This document shows, one piece after another, positions 1-10,711 of a stretch of 64,000 bases of DNA. Both the position numbers and the translations under genes were made by a program. Numbering within the stretch: the first letter of the stretch is position 1; every line of letters starts with the position of its first letter. The stretch comes from Streptomyces venezuelae (GTDB lineage: Bacteria > Actinomycetota > Actinomycetes > Streptomycetales > Streptomycetaceae), in assembly GCF_008642355.1 (NCBI RefSeq), contig NZ_CP029193.1, positions 2,008,001 to 2,072,000 of the forward strand, written 5' to 3'. The notes beneath the pieces were generated by a model. That model was given only the letters and a program-made list of their open reading frames with translations. It had not been told where the DNA came from and did not search any database.

Positions 1-1883
<1,883 letters not shown>

Positions 1884-1925
1884 ACGGCCAATTCTCTCAG
1901 ACCTTCATTCGACACCGGACGCGCG

Positions 1926-1940
1926 TATCACTGGCTGATA
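1926..1940. repeat. Inverted repeat between hisD and the divergent membrane-protein gene
   Basis: TATCA-ctggc-TGATA is a perfect 5-bp inverted repeat with a 5-base centre in the hisD upstream spacer. A TAGGGT sequence resembling a -10 box lies on the plus strand at 1968-1973. It could be an operator for hisD, the divergent gene or both. No regulator is identified. Confidence 0.35.
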
Positions 1941-2055
1941 TGAACCCCGCCGGACCCCGTTGACCACTAGGGTCTCGCTGGCTTTCAGCCGGTCACCGAG
2001 CGGGCATGAAACAGGCGTACGAGAGACGTGCGCCGCAGGACGGAGGGCATCAGGA

Positions 2056-3630
2056 GTGGTCGACGACGCCGGCACCGGGGATCCGCCGGACGGACTGACC
2101 GCCGCGGAGATCGGCATGTGGCAGGCCTTCCGCAACGGCAGTGTGTACGACCTGAGATCGGGCGATCCGGCTGTCGACGATCCGCACGGCGGGCACCCCT
2201 GGGGTCCCGAGCGGAGTGTGCGGGCCCGCATCGTGTGCTGGCTGCTCCTCGACGGCCCGCCGGCGCTCGCGGGCCGCGTCTCCTCCCTGAAGCTGGCGGG
2301 CGTGCAGATCACCGATCCGCTCGACCTCGCGGGCGGCGCGGTCGTCCCGTATACCGAGATGAAGCACTGCCGCTTCGAGAAAGAGGTCCTCCTGCCCGAG
2401 GCCCGCTTCGCCACGCTGCGGCTCGTCGACTGCTCGATCCCGCGCGTCGAGGCGGCCCGGCTGCACACCGAGGGCGACCTGCACCTGCCGCGCTGCCGCA
2501 TCCACAACGGCATCCGTCTCACCGACGCCCACATCGGCACCGACCTGCTCCTGAACCAGGCCGTGGTCTACCGCGACCGGCGCAGCCACTCCATCACCGG
2601 CGACGGCCTCACCGTCGGCCAGGACCTCCAGGCCGAGATGATGGAGTCGCACGGCGAGCTCAGCCTGCGCGGCGCGAAGATCGGCGTGTCGCTGAGCCTG
2701 CGCGGCAGCAGGCTGGTGAACCAGTACGGAAGGCACGCGCTCAACGCCCCGCAGATGACCGTCGAGCGCACCCTTTACCTGACCCCTGCCGCCGTCGGCA
2801 ATCCCCCGCAGACCAGCGGCACCACCCCGGCCCGCGGCACCCGCGTGCAGCGCTTCGAGTGCGACGGCGGCATCCGCCTCGACGACGGCCGCTTCGGCGA
2901 CGCCATCGACTTCGCGCACGCCCGCCTCACCCTCCAGAACGACCAGGAGATCTCGCTGCGCCGTGTCCAGACGCCCGAGCTGCGCTTCCTCGGCGAGGCG
3001 CCGCGGCGCGGCAGGGTCGTGCTGTCCGGCGCCCGGGTCGTCAACCTCATCGACCGGGCGTCGAGCTGGCCCGGCCCCGGCGGCCTGCAGATGGGTGGCT
3101 TCACGTACGAGAACCTCGTGCCGCAGGGCAGCTTCCCGCTCTCCCGGCGCCTCGACTGGGTGATGGCCGCGACCGCCGAGTACAACCCCGAGCCGTACGA
3201 GAAGCTCGCCACCGTCCTGCGCAACGGCGGCGAGGACGCCGACGCCCGCGAGGTGCTCCTCGCCAAGCAGCGGCGGCGCCGCGAGACCCTGCCGCTCGCG
3301 GCGAAGCTCTGGGGGTACGCGCAGGACTGGACCGTCGCCTACGGCTACCGGCCGGGGCGGGCCGCGGTCTGGATGGCCGTGCTGTGGGCGGTCAGCGCGG
3401 TGGCGTTCTCCCGCGCCGAGCACCCGGCGATCAAACCGGGCGAGCACCCGAACTGGAACCCCGCCCTGTTCGCCCTCGACCTGCTGCTGCCCGTCATCAA
3501 CCTCGGGCAGGACACCTACTGGCAGCTGAACGGCGGCTGGCAGTGGTTCTCGACCGCGCTGATCCTGCTCGGCTGGGTCCTGGCGACCACGGTGGCGGCC
3601 GGGGCCACCCGGCTCCTGCGGCGCAACTAG
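2056..3630 (+). CDS. Membrane protein with repetitive beta-helix-like N-terminal half, function unknown
   Basis: I do not recognise a precise function. Similar Streptomyces proteins have been called membrane-associated oxidoreductases, but I see no cofactor motif supporting that. From the chosen GTG the protein has 524 residues. Residues about 60-260 are a run of short, irregularly repeating segments of the type LxLxGAxIxxxLxLxxA (for example RLTDAHIGTDLLLNQA and SLRGAKIGVSLSLRGS), suggesting a solenoid or beta-helix. Hydrophobic helices near residues 430-450, 465-485 and 495-515 suggest a C-terminal membrane anchor. Start: GTG at 2056 has GGAGGG at 2042-2047; an earlier in-frame TTG at 1960 has no ribosome site. 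A GC hairpin follows the stop. Confidence 0.8.
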   Translation: MVDDAGTGDPPDGLTAAEIGMWQAFRNGSVYDLRSGDPAVDDPHGGHPWGPERSVRARIVCWLLLDGPPALAGRVSSLKLAGVQITDPLDLAGGAVVPYTEMKHCRFEKEVLLPEARFATLRLVDCSIPRVEAARLHTEGDLHLPRCRIHNGIRLTDAHIGTDLLLNQAVVYRDRRSHSITGDGLTVGQDLQAEMMESHGELSLRGAKIGVSLSLRGSRLVNQYGRHALNAPQMTVERTLYLTPAAVGNPPQTSGTTPARGTRVQRFECDGGIRLDDGRFGDAIDFAHARLTLQNDQEISLRRVQTPELRFLGEAPRRGRVVLSGARVVNLIDRASSWPGPGGLQMGGFTYENLVPQGSFPLSRRLDWVMAATAEYNPEPYEKLATVLRNGGEDADAREVLLAKQRRRRETLPLAAKLWGYAQDWTVAYGYRPGRAAVWMAVLWAVSAVAFSRAEHPAIKPGEHPNWNPALFALDLLLPVINLGQDTYWQLNGGWQWFSTALILLGWVLATTVAAGATRLLRRN

Positions 3631-3633
3631 GCC

Positions 3634-3661
3634 CCCCGGACACCTTCCCCGGCGTCCGGGG
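3634..3661 (+). terminator. GC hairpin after the 2056-3630 gene
   Basis: CCCCGGAC (3634-3641) pairs with GTCCGGGG (3654-3661) around a 12-base loop, four bases after the stop. There is no T tract, which is common for Streptomyces terminators. Confidence 0.5.
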
Positions 3662-3806
3662 CCCGCGGTCTTCGGCCGAACCGTTACGCAACCTCGGGCA
3701 ACCTTCACCCGCCGTGGGCCGTCATCCCTGCGACCGACGAACAACCACAACGGTGACCGGCGGGACCGCGCGAGCGGGCGCCGGTCGATGCGCAAAGGAG
3801 GGCACG

Positions 3807-4808
3807 GTGCTGCGTGCCTTCATCCGTACCGCCCGCATGGTCCGGCACACCCCGCGGCTCGCCGACGGCCTCCCGCCGGACGACGAGGTGCTCCTCGACG
3901 TGCCCGACGAGCGGCTCGCCCCCGCCCTGGTCGCCGCCGGACGCGGGGACTACGGCCCGGCCTCGAAGCTCCTCGCCACCACCCGCGAGGCCGCCGAGTG
4001 GGAGAACCGCGACCGCTACACCACGCGGCTCGCCGCCTTCGCCCGCTCCCGCCCCGAGTGGTTCGACGACTGGCTCGGCGCGTCCCCGCACGACCCGGAC
4101 GCCCTGCTCGTGAAGGCCGAGCTGGCGGTGGTGCGCGGCTGGGAGTCGCCGGCCCGCGCCGAGCTCCTGCGCGAGTCGGGCCCGCTGCTCACCGCCGCCG
4201 CCGAGGCCGACCCGCGCGACCCGGTGCCGTGGCGGATCGCCCTCGACCACGCCCGCGGCACGCACGCCTCGCACACCGTGTTCGAGCAGCTGTGGGAGGA
4301 GGCGGTGCGCCGCTCCTCGTACCACTACGGCTGCCACGCCTCGGCCCTCCAGTACCTGTCGGCCGCCTGGTACGGCTCGCACCGCGAGTGCTTCGACTTC
4401 GCCGAGCGCGCGGCGAGCGACGCGCTGCCCGGGTCGTTGATACAGGTCCTCCCCGCGCGCGCAGCCTTCGCCTACCTGACGAGTCCCTCGGGGAACCTGC
4501 CGCGCGAGCGCCTGGACGCGGCGGCCGACCTCGCGATCGCCCTGTCGCGGGAGTACGCCGCAGGGGACCCGTGGCCCGCCGAGGTCCGCAACCTCCTCAC
4601 CTACGTCCTGGTCCGCCTGGAGCGGTGGGACGACGCCCTGGAGCAGCTGCGCCTGATCGGCCCTCACGCGACGTCGTTCCCCTGGGACCGGATGGCGGAC
4701 GATCCGCTCGGCCAGTTCCTGGAGCTGCGGGACGGCGTGCGCATCGAAGTGGCATCCCGGACTCCGCTGCGCGGTCCGCGGGGACGCGACCGCTCCGGCG
4801 ACCATTAG
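3807..4808 (+). CDS. TPR-like helical-repeat protein, function unknown
   Basis: 333 residues, soluble, with no signal peptide or membrane segment. It is rich in Ala, Arg, Leu and Asp, with helical-hairpin spacing typical of tetratricopeptide-type repeats (segments around SPHDPDALLVKAELAVVRGW, ADPRDPVPWRIALDHARG and LLTYVLVRLERWDDALEQL). Such folds usually bind partner proteins. The GTG start at 3807 is supported by AAAGGAGGG at 3794-3802. Two GCAACCT copies spaced 10 bp lie upstream at 3688-3704. The LON-domain gene starts 12 bases after the stop, so the two may be co-expressed, although a candidate -10 box (TAGGCT) overlaps this stop codon. Confidence 0.75.
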   Translation: MLRAFIRTARMVRHTPRLADGLPPDDEVLLDVPDERLAPALVAAGRGDYGPASKLLATTREAAEWENRDRYTTRLAAFARSRPEWFDDWLGASPHDPDALLVKAELAVVRGWESPARAELLRESGPLLTAAAEADPRDPVPWRIALDHARGTHASHTVFEQLWEEAVRRSSYHYGCHASALQYLSAAWYGSHRECFDFAERAASDALPGSLIQVLPARAAFAYLTSPSGNLPRERLDAAADLAIALSREYAAGDPWPAEVRNLLTYVLVRLERWDDALEQLRLIGPHATSFPWDRMADDPLGQFLELRDGVRIEVASRTPLRGPRGRDRSGDH

Positions 4809-4819
4809 GCTTGCCGGTC

Positions 4820-5557
4820 GTGACCACCCGGCTTCCGCTCTTTCCGCTCAACTCGGTGCTGTTCCCCGGCCTCGTGCTGCCGCTGAACGTCTTCGAGGAG
4901 CGATATCGCGCCATGATGCGCGAGCTGCTCAAGACCCCCGAGGAGGAGCAGCGCCAGTTCGCGGTCGTCGCGATCCGCGACGGCCAGGAGGTGGCGCCGA
5001 GCGCGCCGGGCCTCCCCGACCAGACGGCGCTGCCCGAGCACGGGCCCGCCGCGGGCTTCGGCGACGATCCGCTCAAGGCCTTCCACTCCATGGGCTGCGT
5101 GGCGGACGCCGCGACGATCAGGGAGCGCGACGACGGCGGCTTCGAGGTCCTCGCGACGGGCACGACGCGGGTGCGCATCACGTCGGTCGACGCGTCGGGG
5201 CCGTTCCTCACCGCCGAGGTAGAGGAGGTGCCCGAGGAGTCCGGCGAGGGCGCGGGCACGCTGGCCGAGGGTGTCCTGCGCGCCTTCCGCTCCTACCAGA
5301 AGCGGCTGGCCGGGGCCCGGGAGCGGTCGCTGTCGACGGGCGCCGAGCTGCCCGACGACCCGTCCGTCGTCTCGTACCTGGTCGCCGCCGCGGCCGTCCT
5401 GGACACCGGCACGAAGCAGCGGCTCCTGGAGGCGCAGGACACGGCGTCGCGGCTGCGGGACGAGCTGACCCTGCTGCGCTCCGAGACCGCGATCATCCGT
5501 CATCTGCCCTCGCTGCCCGCGACGGACCTGACGCGCGGGACGACGAGCCTCAACTGA
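4820..5557 (+). CDS. LON substrate-binding-domain protein (no protease domain)
   Basis: 245 residues containing only the N-terminal, substrate-recognition domain of Lon-type proteases. The opening RLPLFPLNSVLFPGLVLPLNVFEERYR is the family signature. The middle has the usual beta strands (GCVADAATIRERDDGGFEVLATGTTR) and the C-terminal third is helical. The AAA and Ser-Lys protease domains are absent, which is normal for this family; the molecular role is not established. GTG at 4820 has no clear ribosome site. TAGGCT at 4806-4811, overlapping the previous stop codon, would place a transcription start almost on the GTG, so the gene may be leaderless. Confidence 0.88.
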   Translation: MTTRLPLFPLNSVLFPGLVLPLNVFEERYRAMMRELLKTPEEEQRQFAVVAIRDGQEVAPSAPGLPDQTALPEHGPAAGFGDDPLKAFHSMGCVADAATIRERDDGGFEVLATGTTRVRITSVDASGPFLTAEVEEVPEESGEGAGTLAEGVLRAFRSYQKRLAGARERSLSTGAELPDDPSVVSYLVAAAAVLDTGTKQRLLEAQDTASRLRDELTLLRSETAIIRHLPSLPATDLTRGTTSLN

Positions 5558-5595
5558 CGCGGGCCCCGACCGACCCATCGAAGGCACACAGCACT

Positions 5596-6102
5596 GTGGC
5601 GAAGAAGCAGAGGAAACAGACGGCACAGGCCGCAGCGACGCCCGCGACGGTCGCGCTGACCGCGGCCGGCACGTCCTTCACGGTCCACTCCTACGAGCAC
5701 GACCCGTCCCATCCCTCGTACGGCGACGAGGCCGCGGAGGCGATGGGCGTGTCGCCCGACCGGGTCTTCAAGACGCTGGTCGCCGAGGTCGACGGCGCGC
5801 TCACCGTGGCGGTCGTCCCGGTGGCGGGCTCCCTCGACCTGAAGGCGCTGGCCGCTGCGGTCTCCGGCAAGAAGGCCGTGATGGCCGACCCGGCCGCCGC
5901 AGAGCGCACCACGGGCTACGTACGGGGCGGCATCTCCCCGCTCGGCCAGCGCAGGAAGCTGCGCACGGTCCTGGACGAGTCGGCGTCGGCGCACCCCACG
6001 ATCTGCGTGTCGGCGGGCCGTCGCGGCCTGGAGGTGGAGCTGGCGCCGGGCGACCTGGCGGCGCTGACGGACGCGGTGCTCGCGCCGATCGGCCGGGCGT
6101 AG
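5596..6102 (+). CDS. ybaK: YbaK/EbsC-type Cys-tRNA(Pro) deacylase
   Basis: 168 residues of the YbaK family, which hydrolyses cysteine mischarged on tRNA-Pro and so edits translation errors. Visible family marks are SYEHDP near the start, EAAEAMGVSPDRVFKTLVAEVDG with the conserved lysine, GYVRGGISPLGQRRKLRTVLD and ISVSAGRRG-like CVSAGRRGLEVEL near the end. The N-terminus is lysine/glutamine rich. The GTG start has GAAGG about 12 bases upstream. It stands alone, 38 bases after the LON-domain gene. Confidence 0.92.
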   Translation: MAKKQRKQTAQAAATPATVALTAAGTSFTVHSYEHDPSHPSYGDEAAEAMGVSPDRVFKTLVAEVDGALTVAVVPVAGSLDLKALAAAVSGKKAVMADPAAAERTTGYVRGGISPLGQRRKLRTVLDESASAHPTICVSAGRRGLEVELAPGDLAALTDAVLAPIGRA

Positions 6103-6133
6103 CGCCCCCCGTGGGGTCGACGTGAAAGCGCCC

Positions 6134-6162
6134 TCGACACCTGTCCCGGACGGGACTAGTAC
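6134..6162 (+). promoter_or_regulatory. Candidate promoter for the bL37-type gene
   Basis: TCGACA at 6134-6139 and TAGTAC at 6157-6162 are separated by exactly 17 bases, a good match to the main vegetative Streptomyces promoter pattern. The predicted start of transcription (about 6169-6170) coincides with the ATG at 6170, so the message would be leaderless. Confidence 0.55.
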
Positions 6163-6169
6163 CGAGGGC

Positions 6170-6244
6170 ATGTCGAAGAAGACGCGCATGCGGAAGTGGC
6201 GGGCCAAGAAGCGCAAGGCCAACCACGGCAAACGGCCCGCCTAG
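6170..6244 (+). CDS. Ribosomal protein bL37-type micro-protein (24 residues)
   Basis: ATG to TAG encodes 24 residues, ten of them Lys or Arg, ending KANHGKRPA. The ANHGKRP ending matches the actinobacteria-specific large-subunit protein bL37 described in mycobacterial ribosomes, where it lies buried in 23S rRNA. A GAGGG lies only one base before the ATG, too close to serve as a ribosome site; the promoter geometry instead suggests a leaderless message. A GTG at 6122 is in frame but would add 16 residues unlike the family. The family assignment is from recall of the C-terminal signature. Confidence 0.72.
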   Translation: MSKKTRMRKWRAKKRKANHGKRPA

Positions 6245-6247
6245 AAC

Positions 6248-6298
6248 CCGTAGATCCCGTAGATCCCGCGGATCTCCCGGATCGCACAGATCCCGTAC
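6248..6298. repeat. Short imperfect tandem repeat of a GATCCC-type unit
   Basis: The gap between the bL37-type gene and the convergent DUF2567 gene holds two perfect GTAGATCCC copies followed by degenerate GGATCTCCC, GGATCGCAC and GATCCCGTA units. It looks like a slippage-generated micro-repeat. No terminator hairpin is obvious here. Confidence 0.5.
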
Positions 6299-6305
6299 TC
6301 GGGGC

Positions 6306-6932
6306 TCACGGCCCCGGGTACGGCTCCGGGTCCCGTGGCCCGAACAGTCCCGTGAGGCCGAGGTGCACGGCCAGCGCGGCCACCGGCCAGGCGAGGACCG
6401 TGCCCATCGCCTTGAGTTCCAGCGGCGCGTCGAAGACGACGCCCTTGCCGACGGACTTGGCGTGCGCCACCACATCCGTCTCGGGGCCGAGGAAGATGCC
6501 GACCCGCCACGCGAGCAGCGCGCCGAGCAGGCTGCCGACCGCGAGCCCCGCGACGAGCGGAATCCCGCCGCGCCTGCGGAGCAGGAAGACGACGACGCCG
6601 CTGACCAGGCCGAAGCCGAGCGACAGCAGGGTGAACGTTCCGTCTGTCCCGATGGCCTGCTCGCCCTCGGTGTCCTTCAGGTACACCGCCTTGCCGTCCG
6701 AGACGAGCGGCACCCTTGGTGCGAGCCACATCCACAGCGCGCCGAGCAGGACGCCCGCCACGGCCACCGCGACCATGATCACCGCGGCCTGCACCACTTC
6801 GGCCCGCAGGCCGTCACCGTCCTGCTCGTGCCCGTGGGGAGCTGTCGCTCCCGCCGGGTACGCGGGGGTCTGCCAGGGGTCGTGCGGGGGTTGTTCGTCC
6901 GGCGGCGGTGAGGGAGTCAACGGTGCGGTCAC
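6306..6932 (-). CDS. DUF2567 membrane protein
   Basis: 208 residues: a Pro-rich cytoplasmic start followed by about four hydrophobic helices (near residues 40-62, 90-112, 120-140 and 170-192). The arrangement and the segment GTFTLLSLGFGLVSG...FLLRRRGGIPL match the DUF2567 actinobacterial membrane family, function unknown. The GTG at 6932 was chosen because CACGAT, a plausible -10 box, lies six bases upstream, so the message may be leaderless; a GTG at 6938 is also in frame. The exporter genes on the same strand lie upstream, 34 bp away. Confidence 0.75.
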   Translation of the reverse strand: MTAPLTPSPPPDEQPPHDPWQTPAYPAGATAPHGHEQDGDGLRAEVVQAAVIMVAVAVAGVLLGALWMWLAPRVPLVSDGKAVYLKDTEGEQAIGTDGTFTLLSLGFGLVSGVVVFLLRRRGGIPLVAGLAVGSLLGALLAWRVGIFLGPETDVVAHAKSVGKGVVFDAPLELKAMGTVLAWPVAALAVHLGLTGLFGPRDPEPYPGP

Positions 6933-6966
6933 CCCCACATCGTGCCAGCACAGCCTGTGCGGCGCG

Positions 6967-7788
6967 TCACCGGACGGCCGCCCGGCGGAACGCCCACGTG
7001 GCGACGGCGAGGGAGACCACGCCGACGCCCGCGCAGACCGCGAGGTCCAGGGCGACGACGGCCCAGTCCGGATCCGGCCCGAACGTGCGCGCGAAGGCCT
7101 CCACGCCGTACGTCGACGGCAGCAGGTCACGCGCGTACTGCAGCACCGTCGGCATGCGGTCGGCCGGGAGCACGCCGAGCAGCAGCGCCGCCGACATGCC
7201 CATCTGACCGAGCAGGGTGGCCAGTTCGGGGCGTGGAGCGAGCAGGCCGAGGGCCGCGCCGAGCCCCGCGAGGGCGGCACCGGCCAGCGGGATCACCGCG
7301 AGCAGCACCCACAGGTGGGTGAAGGGCAGTCCGAAGAGCCCGCACCCGACGATCGCCGTCACGAACGTGCCGGGCACCGTGAAAGAGGCGTACGCGGCCG
7401 CGGCCCCCAGGACCACGGCGGCGGGCGGCACGGGGAGCGTGGCGTAGTGGTCGAGACCGCCGTCGGAGCGGAGCTGGCCGAAGTACTGGGCGAGCAGGTT
7501 GAGGGCGACGAACGCGACGACGAGCACGGAGGACCCGGCGACGACGGCGCGCGCCTCACCGCCGCCGTCGACGACGCCACGCATCAGGATCATGATGCCG
7601 ACGGACTGGAACGTCGCCACGAAGAGCAGCGGGATGCGGGCGACGCGGGCCCGTGAGAGCTGGGCGCGGTAGACGGCCGAGAGCGCCGGCAGGAGCCGCG
7701 CGGGCGGCCCGAGGGGCGCGGGCTCCGGAGCGGCCGCCTCGGCACGCCCGTCGGCCCGCACCACGGCTTCGAGGGGAACGGCACTCAC
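6967..7788 (-). CDS. ABC-2 type exporter permease
   Basis: 273 residues with a polar N-terminus and six predicted membrane helices (first near residues 55-75, last ending close to the C-terminus). It resembles DrrB/ABC-2 permeases that pair with a separate ATPase. LPSTYGVEAFARTFG before the last helix is typical. The ATPase gene lies immediately upstream on the same strand, 43 bases away, so the two form an exporter operon. The substrate cannot be read from sequence; lipids, drugs or peptides are the usual choices for this class. Confidence 0.88.
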   Translation of the reverse strand: MSAVPLEAVVRADGRAEAAAPEPAPLGPPARLLPALSAVYRAQLSRARVARIPLLFVATFQSVGIMILMRGVVDGGGEARAVVAGSSVLVVAFVALNLLAQYFGQLRSDGGLDHYATLPVPPAAVVLGAAAAYASFTVPGTFVTAIVGCGLFGLPFTHLWVLLAVIPLAGAALAGLGAALGLLAPRPELATLLGQMGMSAALLLGVLPADRMPTVLQYARDLLPSTYGVEAFARTFGPDPDWAVVALDLAVCAGVGVVSLAVATWAFRRAAVR

Positions 7789-7831
7789 CGGGCAACCCTT
7801 CTGTCGCTGTTCCTACGCACTGTGCTCGGTG

Positions 7832-8866
<1,035 letters not shown>

Positions 8867-8928
8867 GAAGGACGAGCCTACGGGGTCGGCGGGCGCGGAC
8901 TGCGTCCGGGGCGCCCCGTACGTCCGTG

Positions 8929-10176
8929 TCAATCCCCTGCGCGGTCTCCGGCGGGTGCGTGCTCGGCGGCCGTGCGCGCGTCGACCTCGCGCCAGAAACC
9001 GGCCCTGATCGCGTACCGGTCGTGCTCGTCGATCTGGTCGTCCTTGTGCGCGAGCAGGCCGAACCGTGCGGCGTAGCGGAGGAGCTCGCCGTCGACGCGG
9101 TGCGGGATGCGGGGGTACATCGTCGACAGCTTCTGCAGGTTGTGCTGTTCGGGGAGGCGCGCCATCCAGCGCCGCGCGAACACCTGTCCGACCTCGAAGG
9201 GGTCGCCGCCGACGGTGGTGATGTCCTCCTCGCGGTCGGCCCAGCGCTGCTCGGCCGTGGTCAGCTGGGCGAGGGTGGGCAGCGCGGCGGCCTCCGCGCC
9301 CTCGGTGGCGCCGCCGGGGCGCTCGACCCAGCCCTTGTCGGAGGACCAGCGCAGCGTCGCGTTGGCGGGGTGCTGCGCGGGCTGGGTGCCGGGGCCGCGC
9401 AGCGCGGCCAGGTCCTTGGGGGTGGGCACGCCCTTGCCGGGCGGCATGCGGTGCTCGTCGGGCTGCCTGCCGTTGGCGGCGGGTTCCGGGTGGTGGTCCT
9501 GGGGCTCTTCCTCGGTGGGCTGCGCGGCGGCGGCGAGGGCGGACTCCGGCAGGGGGGCGGAGAGGATCGCGGCGATCTCGGGGCGCGGCACGGGCGGGGG
9601 CGCGCAGATGCCGGTGAGCTCCTTGGGGCGGACGGCCTTGGTGATCCAGGCGCGGTCGAGGACGCGCCGCTCGTCGGCCTCGGCGACCAGGTCCTCGGAC
9701 TGGTTGTAGTCGCCGTCGGCGGCCTGTACGGCCCACAGGTGGACGGCGACGCCGTGTTCCTTGGCGGCCATCATGCCGGGCAGCAGGTCGCCGTCGCCGG
9801 TGACGAGCACGACGTCGGAGCAGGCGCGGTTGCGGGCCAGCTCGGTCAGTTCGGCGTGCATGGCGGCGTCGACGCCCTTCTGCGCCCACCGGCCGTCGCT
9901 GCGCGTCAGGGCGCCCAGGCGGACGGTGACGCGCGGCATGACGCGCAGCCTGCGGTGTTCTGGCTGGGGGACGCGGTCGGGGGCGCCGTCGAACCAGTAG
10001 ATGCGCAGGAGGGGGCGCTCGGTGTCGGCTTCCGCGCGCTCGCGCAGGCCCTGGATGAGGGCGGAGTGATCGACGGTGATCCGGGACCTGGACGGTTCGC
10101 CGGCGAGGAGACTCGCGGCGGCACCCAGCAGATAACCGGCGTCCACCAGGACGATGCAGCGATCCACGCGGTCCAC
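8929..10176 (-). CDS. NYN-domain protein (PIN-like nuclease fold)
   Basis: 415 residues. The N-terminal 200 residues form a NYN/LabA-type domain: IVLVDAGYLLG near the start, QKGVDAAMHAELTELA and VVLVTGDGDLLPGMMAAKEHG supply the conserved acidic residues of a metal-dependent RNase site. A Pro/Glu-rich linker and a charged C-terminal domain follow. The family acts on RNA elsewhere, but no target is known for this group. GTG at 10176 has AGGGAAAGAG upstream; a GTG at 10167 is in frame and gives the commonly seen VDRCIV start. The upstream region carries three copies of a 12-bp repeat (10185-10244), suggesting dedicated regulation. Confidence 0.85.
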   Translation of the reverse strand: MDRVDRCIVLVDAGYLLGAAASLLAGEPSRSRITVDHSALIQGLRERAEADTERPLLRIYWFDGAPDRVPQPEHRRLRVMPRVTVRLGALTRSDGRWAQKGVDAAMHAELTELARNRACSDVVLVTGDGDLLPGMMAAKEHGVAVHLWAVQAADGDYNQSEDLVAEADERRVLDRAWITKAVRPKELTGICAPPPVPRPEIAAILSAPLPESALAAAAQPTEEEPQDHHPEPAANGRQPDEHRMPPGKGVPTPKDLAALRGPGTQPAQHPANATLRWSSDKGWVERPGGATEGAEAAALPTLAQLTTAEQRWADREEDITTVGGDPFEVGQVFARRWMARLPEQHNLQKLSTMYPRIPHRVDGELLRYAARFGLLAHKDDQIDEHDRYAIRAGFWREVDARTAAEHAPAGDRAGD

Positions 10177-10184
10177 CCTCTTTC

Positions 10185-10244
10185 CCTGGAGGTTCCCTGA
10201 CGTGCCTGGAGGTTCCAGGACGGTGCTACGCGCCTGGAGGTCTC
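10185..10244. repeat. Three 12-bp direct repeats (CCTGGAGGTTCC type) upstream of the NYN gene
   Basis: CCTGGAGGTTCC occurs at 10185-10196 and 10205-10216, and CCTGGAGGTCTC at 10233-10244. The middle copy extends into the perfect palindrome CCTGGA-ggt-TCCAGG (10205-10219). The copies are spaced 20 and 28 bp apart and begin 9 bp before the NYN start, in a position suited to operators or a leader RNA structure. Confidence 0.6.
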
Positions 10245-10504
10245 TGGACGTTCCCTCGTAGGCCCACGAAGACACCCTGTCCGGCCGACGAATCAGGGGT
10301 GCGGGTCCGCGTCGGGTTCCCTTCGAGTCTGCCCGACCCGGCGGAGGTTAACGGCCGGAACTCGATCTTCGGCGTGGCGCTTCCGCGGATCGCTCCCCGA
10401 CTGGCCTTATTACGCACGGTAATTCTCCGAAATGCACACTTTGCCGCCATATGTGAATCTGGTCGCGTCCTGGCCCCCAGATCCCCCTCAGGAGGAAGAT
10501 CACT
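10245..10504. other. Divergent spacer between the NYN gene and the 59-residue gene
   Basis: No gene was found. The plus-strand side contains the 15-bp palindrome at 10409-10423 and a strong ribosome site (AGGAGG, 10490-10495) for the next gene. The A+T content around 10405-10460 is well above the local average, consistent with a promoter. No tRNA or conserved RNA fold was recognised. Confidence 0.5.
10409..10423. promoter_or_regulatory. Perfect palindrome ATTAC-N5-GTAAT, possible operator
   Basis: ATTAC (10409-10413) and GTAAT (10419-10423) flank GCACG in an AT-rich patch about 80 bp before the 59-residue gene. Perfect AT-rich palindromes are rare in this GC-rich sequence, which favours a protein-binding site. 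No regulator can be named. Confidence 0.4.
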
Positions 10505-10684
10505 ATGGCCAAGAACAAGAACCGCAAGCAGGGCGGCGAGCAGAACCGCTCCTCGCAGGCCGAGCAGGCACAGGAGCAGGCCAAGTCGACCGCGACGGAG
10601 GCCCAGTCCCCGCTGCAGTCGCAGGCCCAGGGAAGCCCTGCCGATGTTGCCCGTAAGCACCAGCGACGCTTCGGTCACAACTGA
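10505..10684 (+). CDS. Small charged, Gln-rich protein of 59 residues
   Basis: It starts MAKNKNRKQGG, continues with a Gln/Ser/Ala-rich middle and ends VARKHQRRFGHN. It is strongly hydrophilic and basic at both ends, with no membrane segment, and is probably disordered. Similar short proteins are conserved in Streptomyces without known function; nucleic-acid binding is possible from composition only. The ATG has a strong AGGAGG nine bases upstream, and a clear bidirectional terminator follows. Confidence 0.75.
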   Translation: MAKNKNRKQGGEQNRSSQAEQAQEQAKSTATEAQSPLQSQAQGSPADVARKHQRRFGHN

Positions 10685-10711
10685 CCCGCACCCAGGCACA
10701 CATGGCACGCG

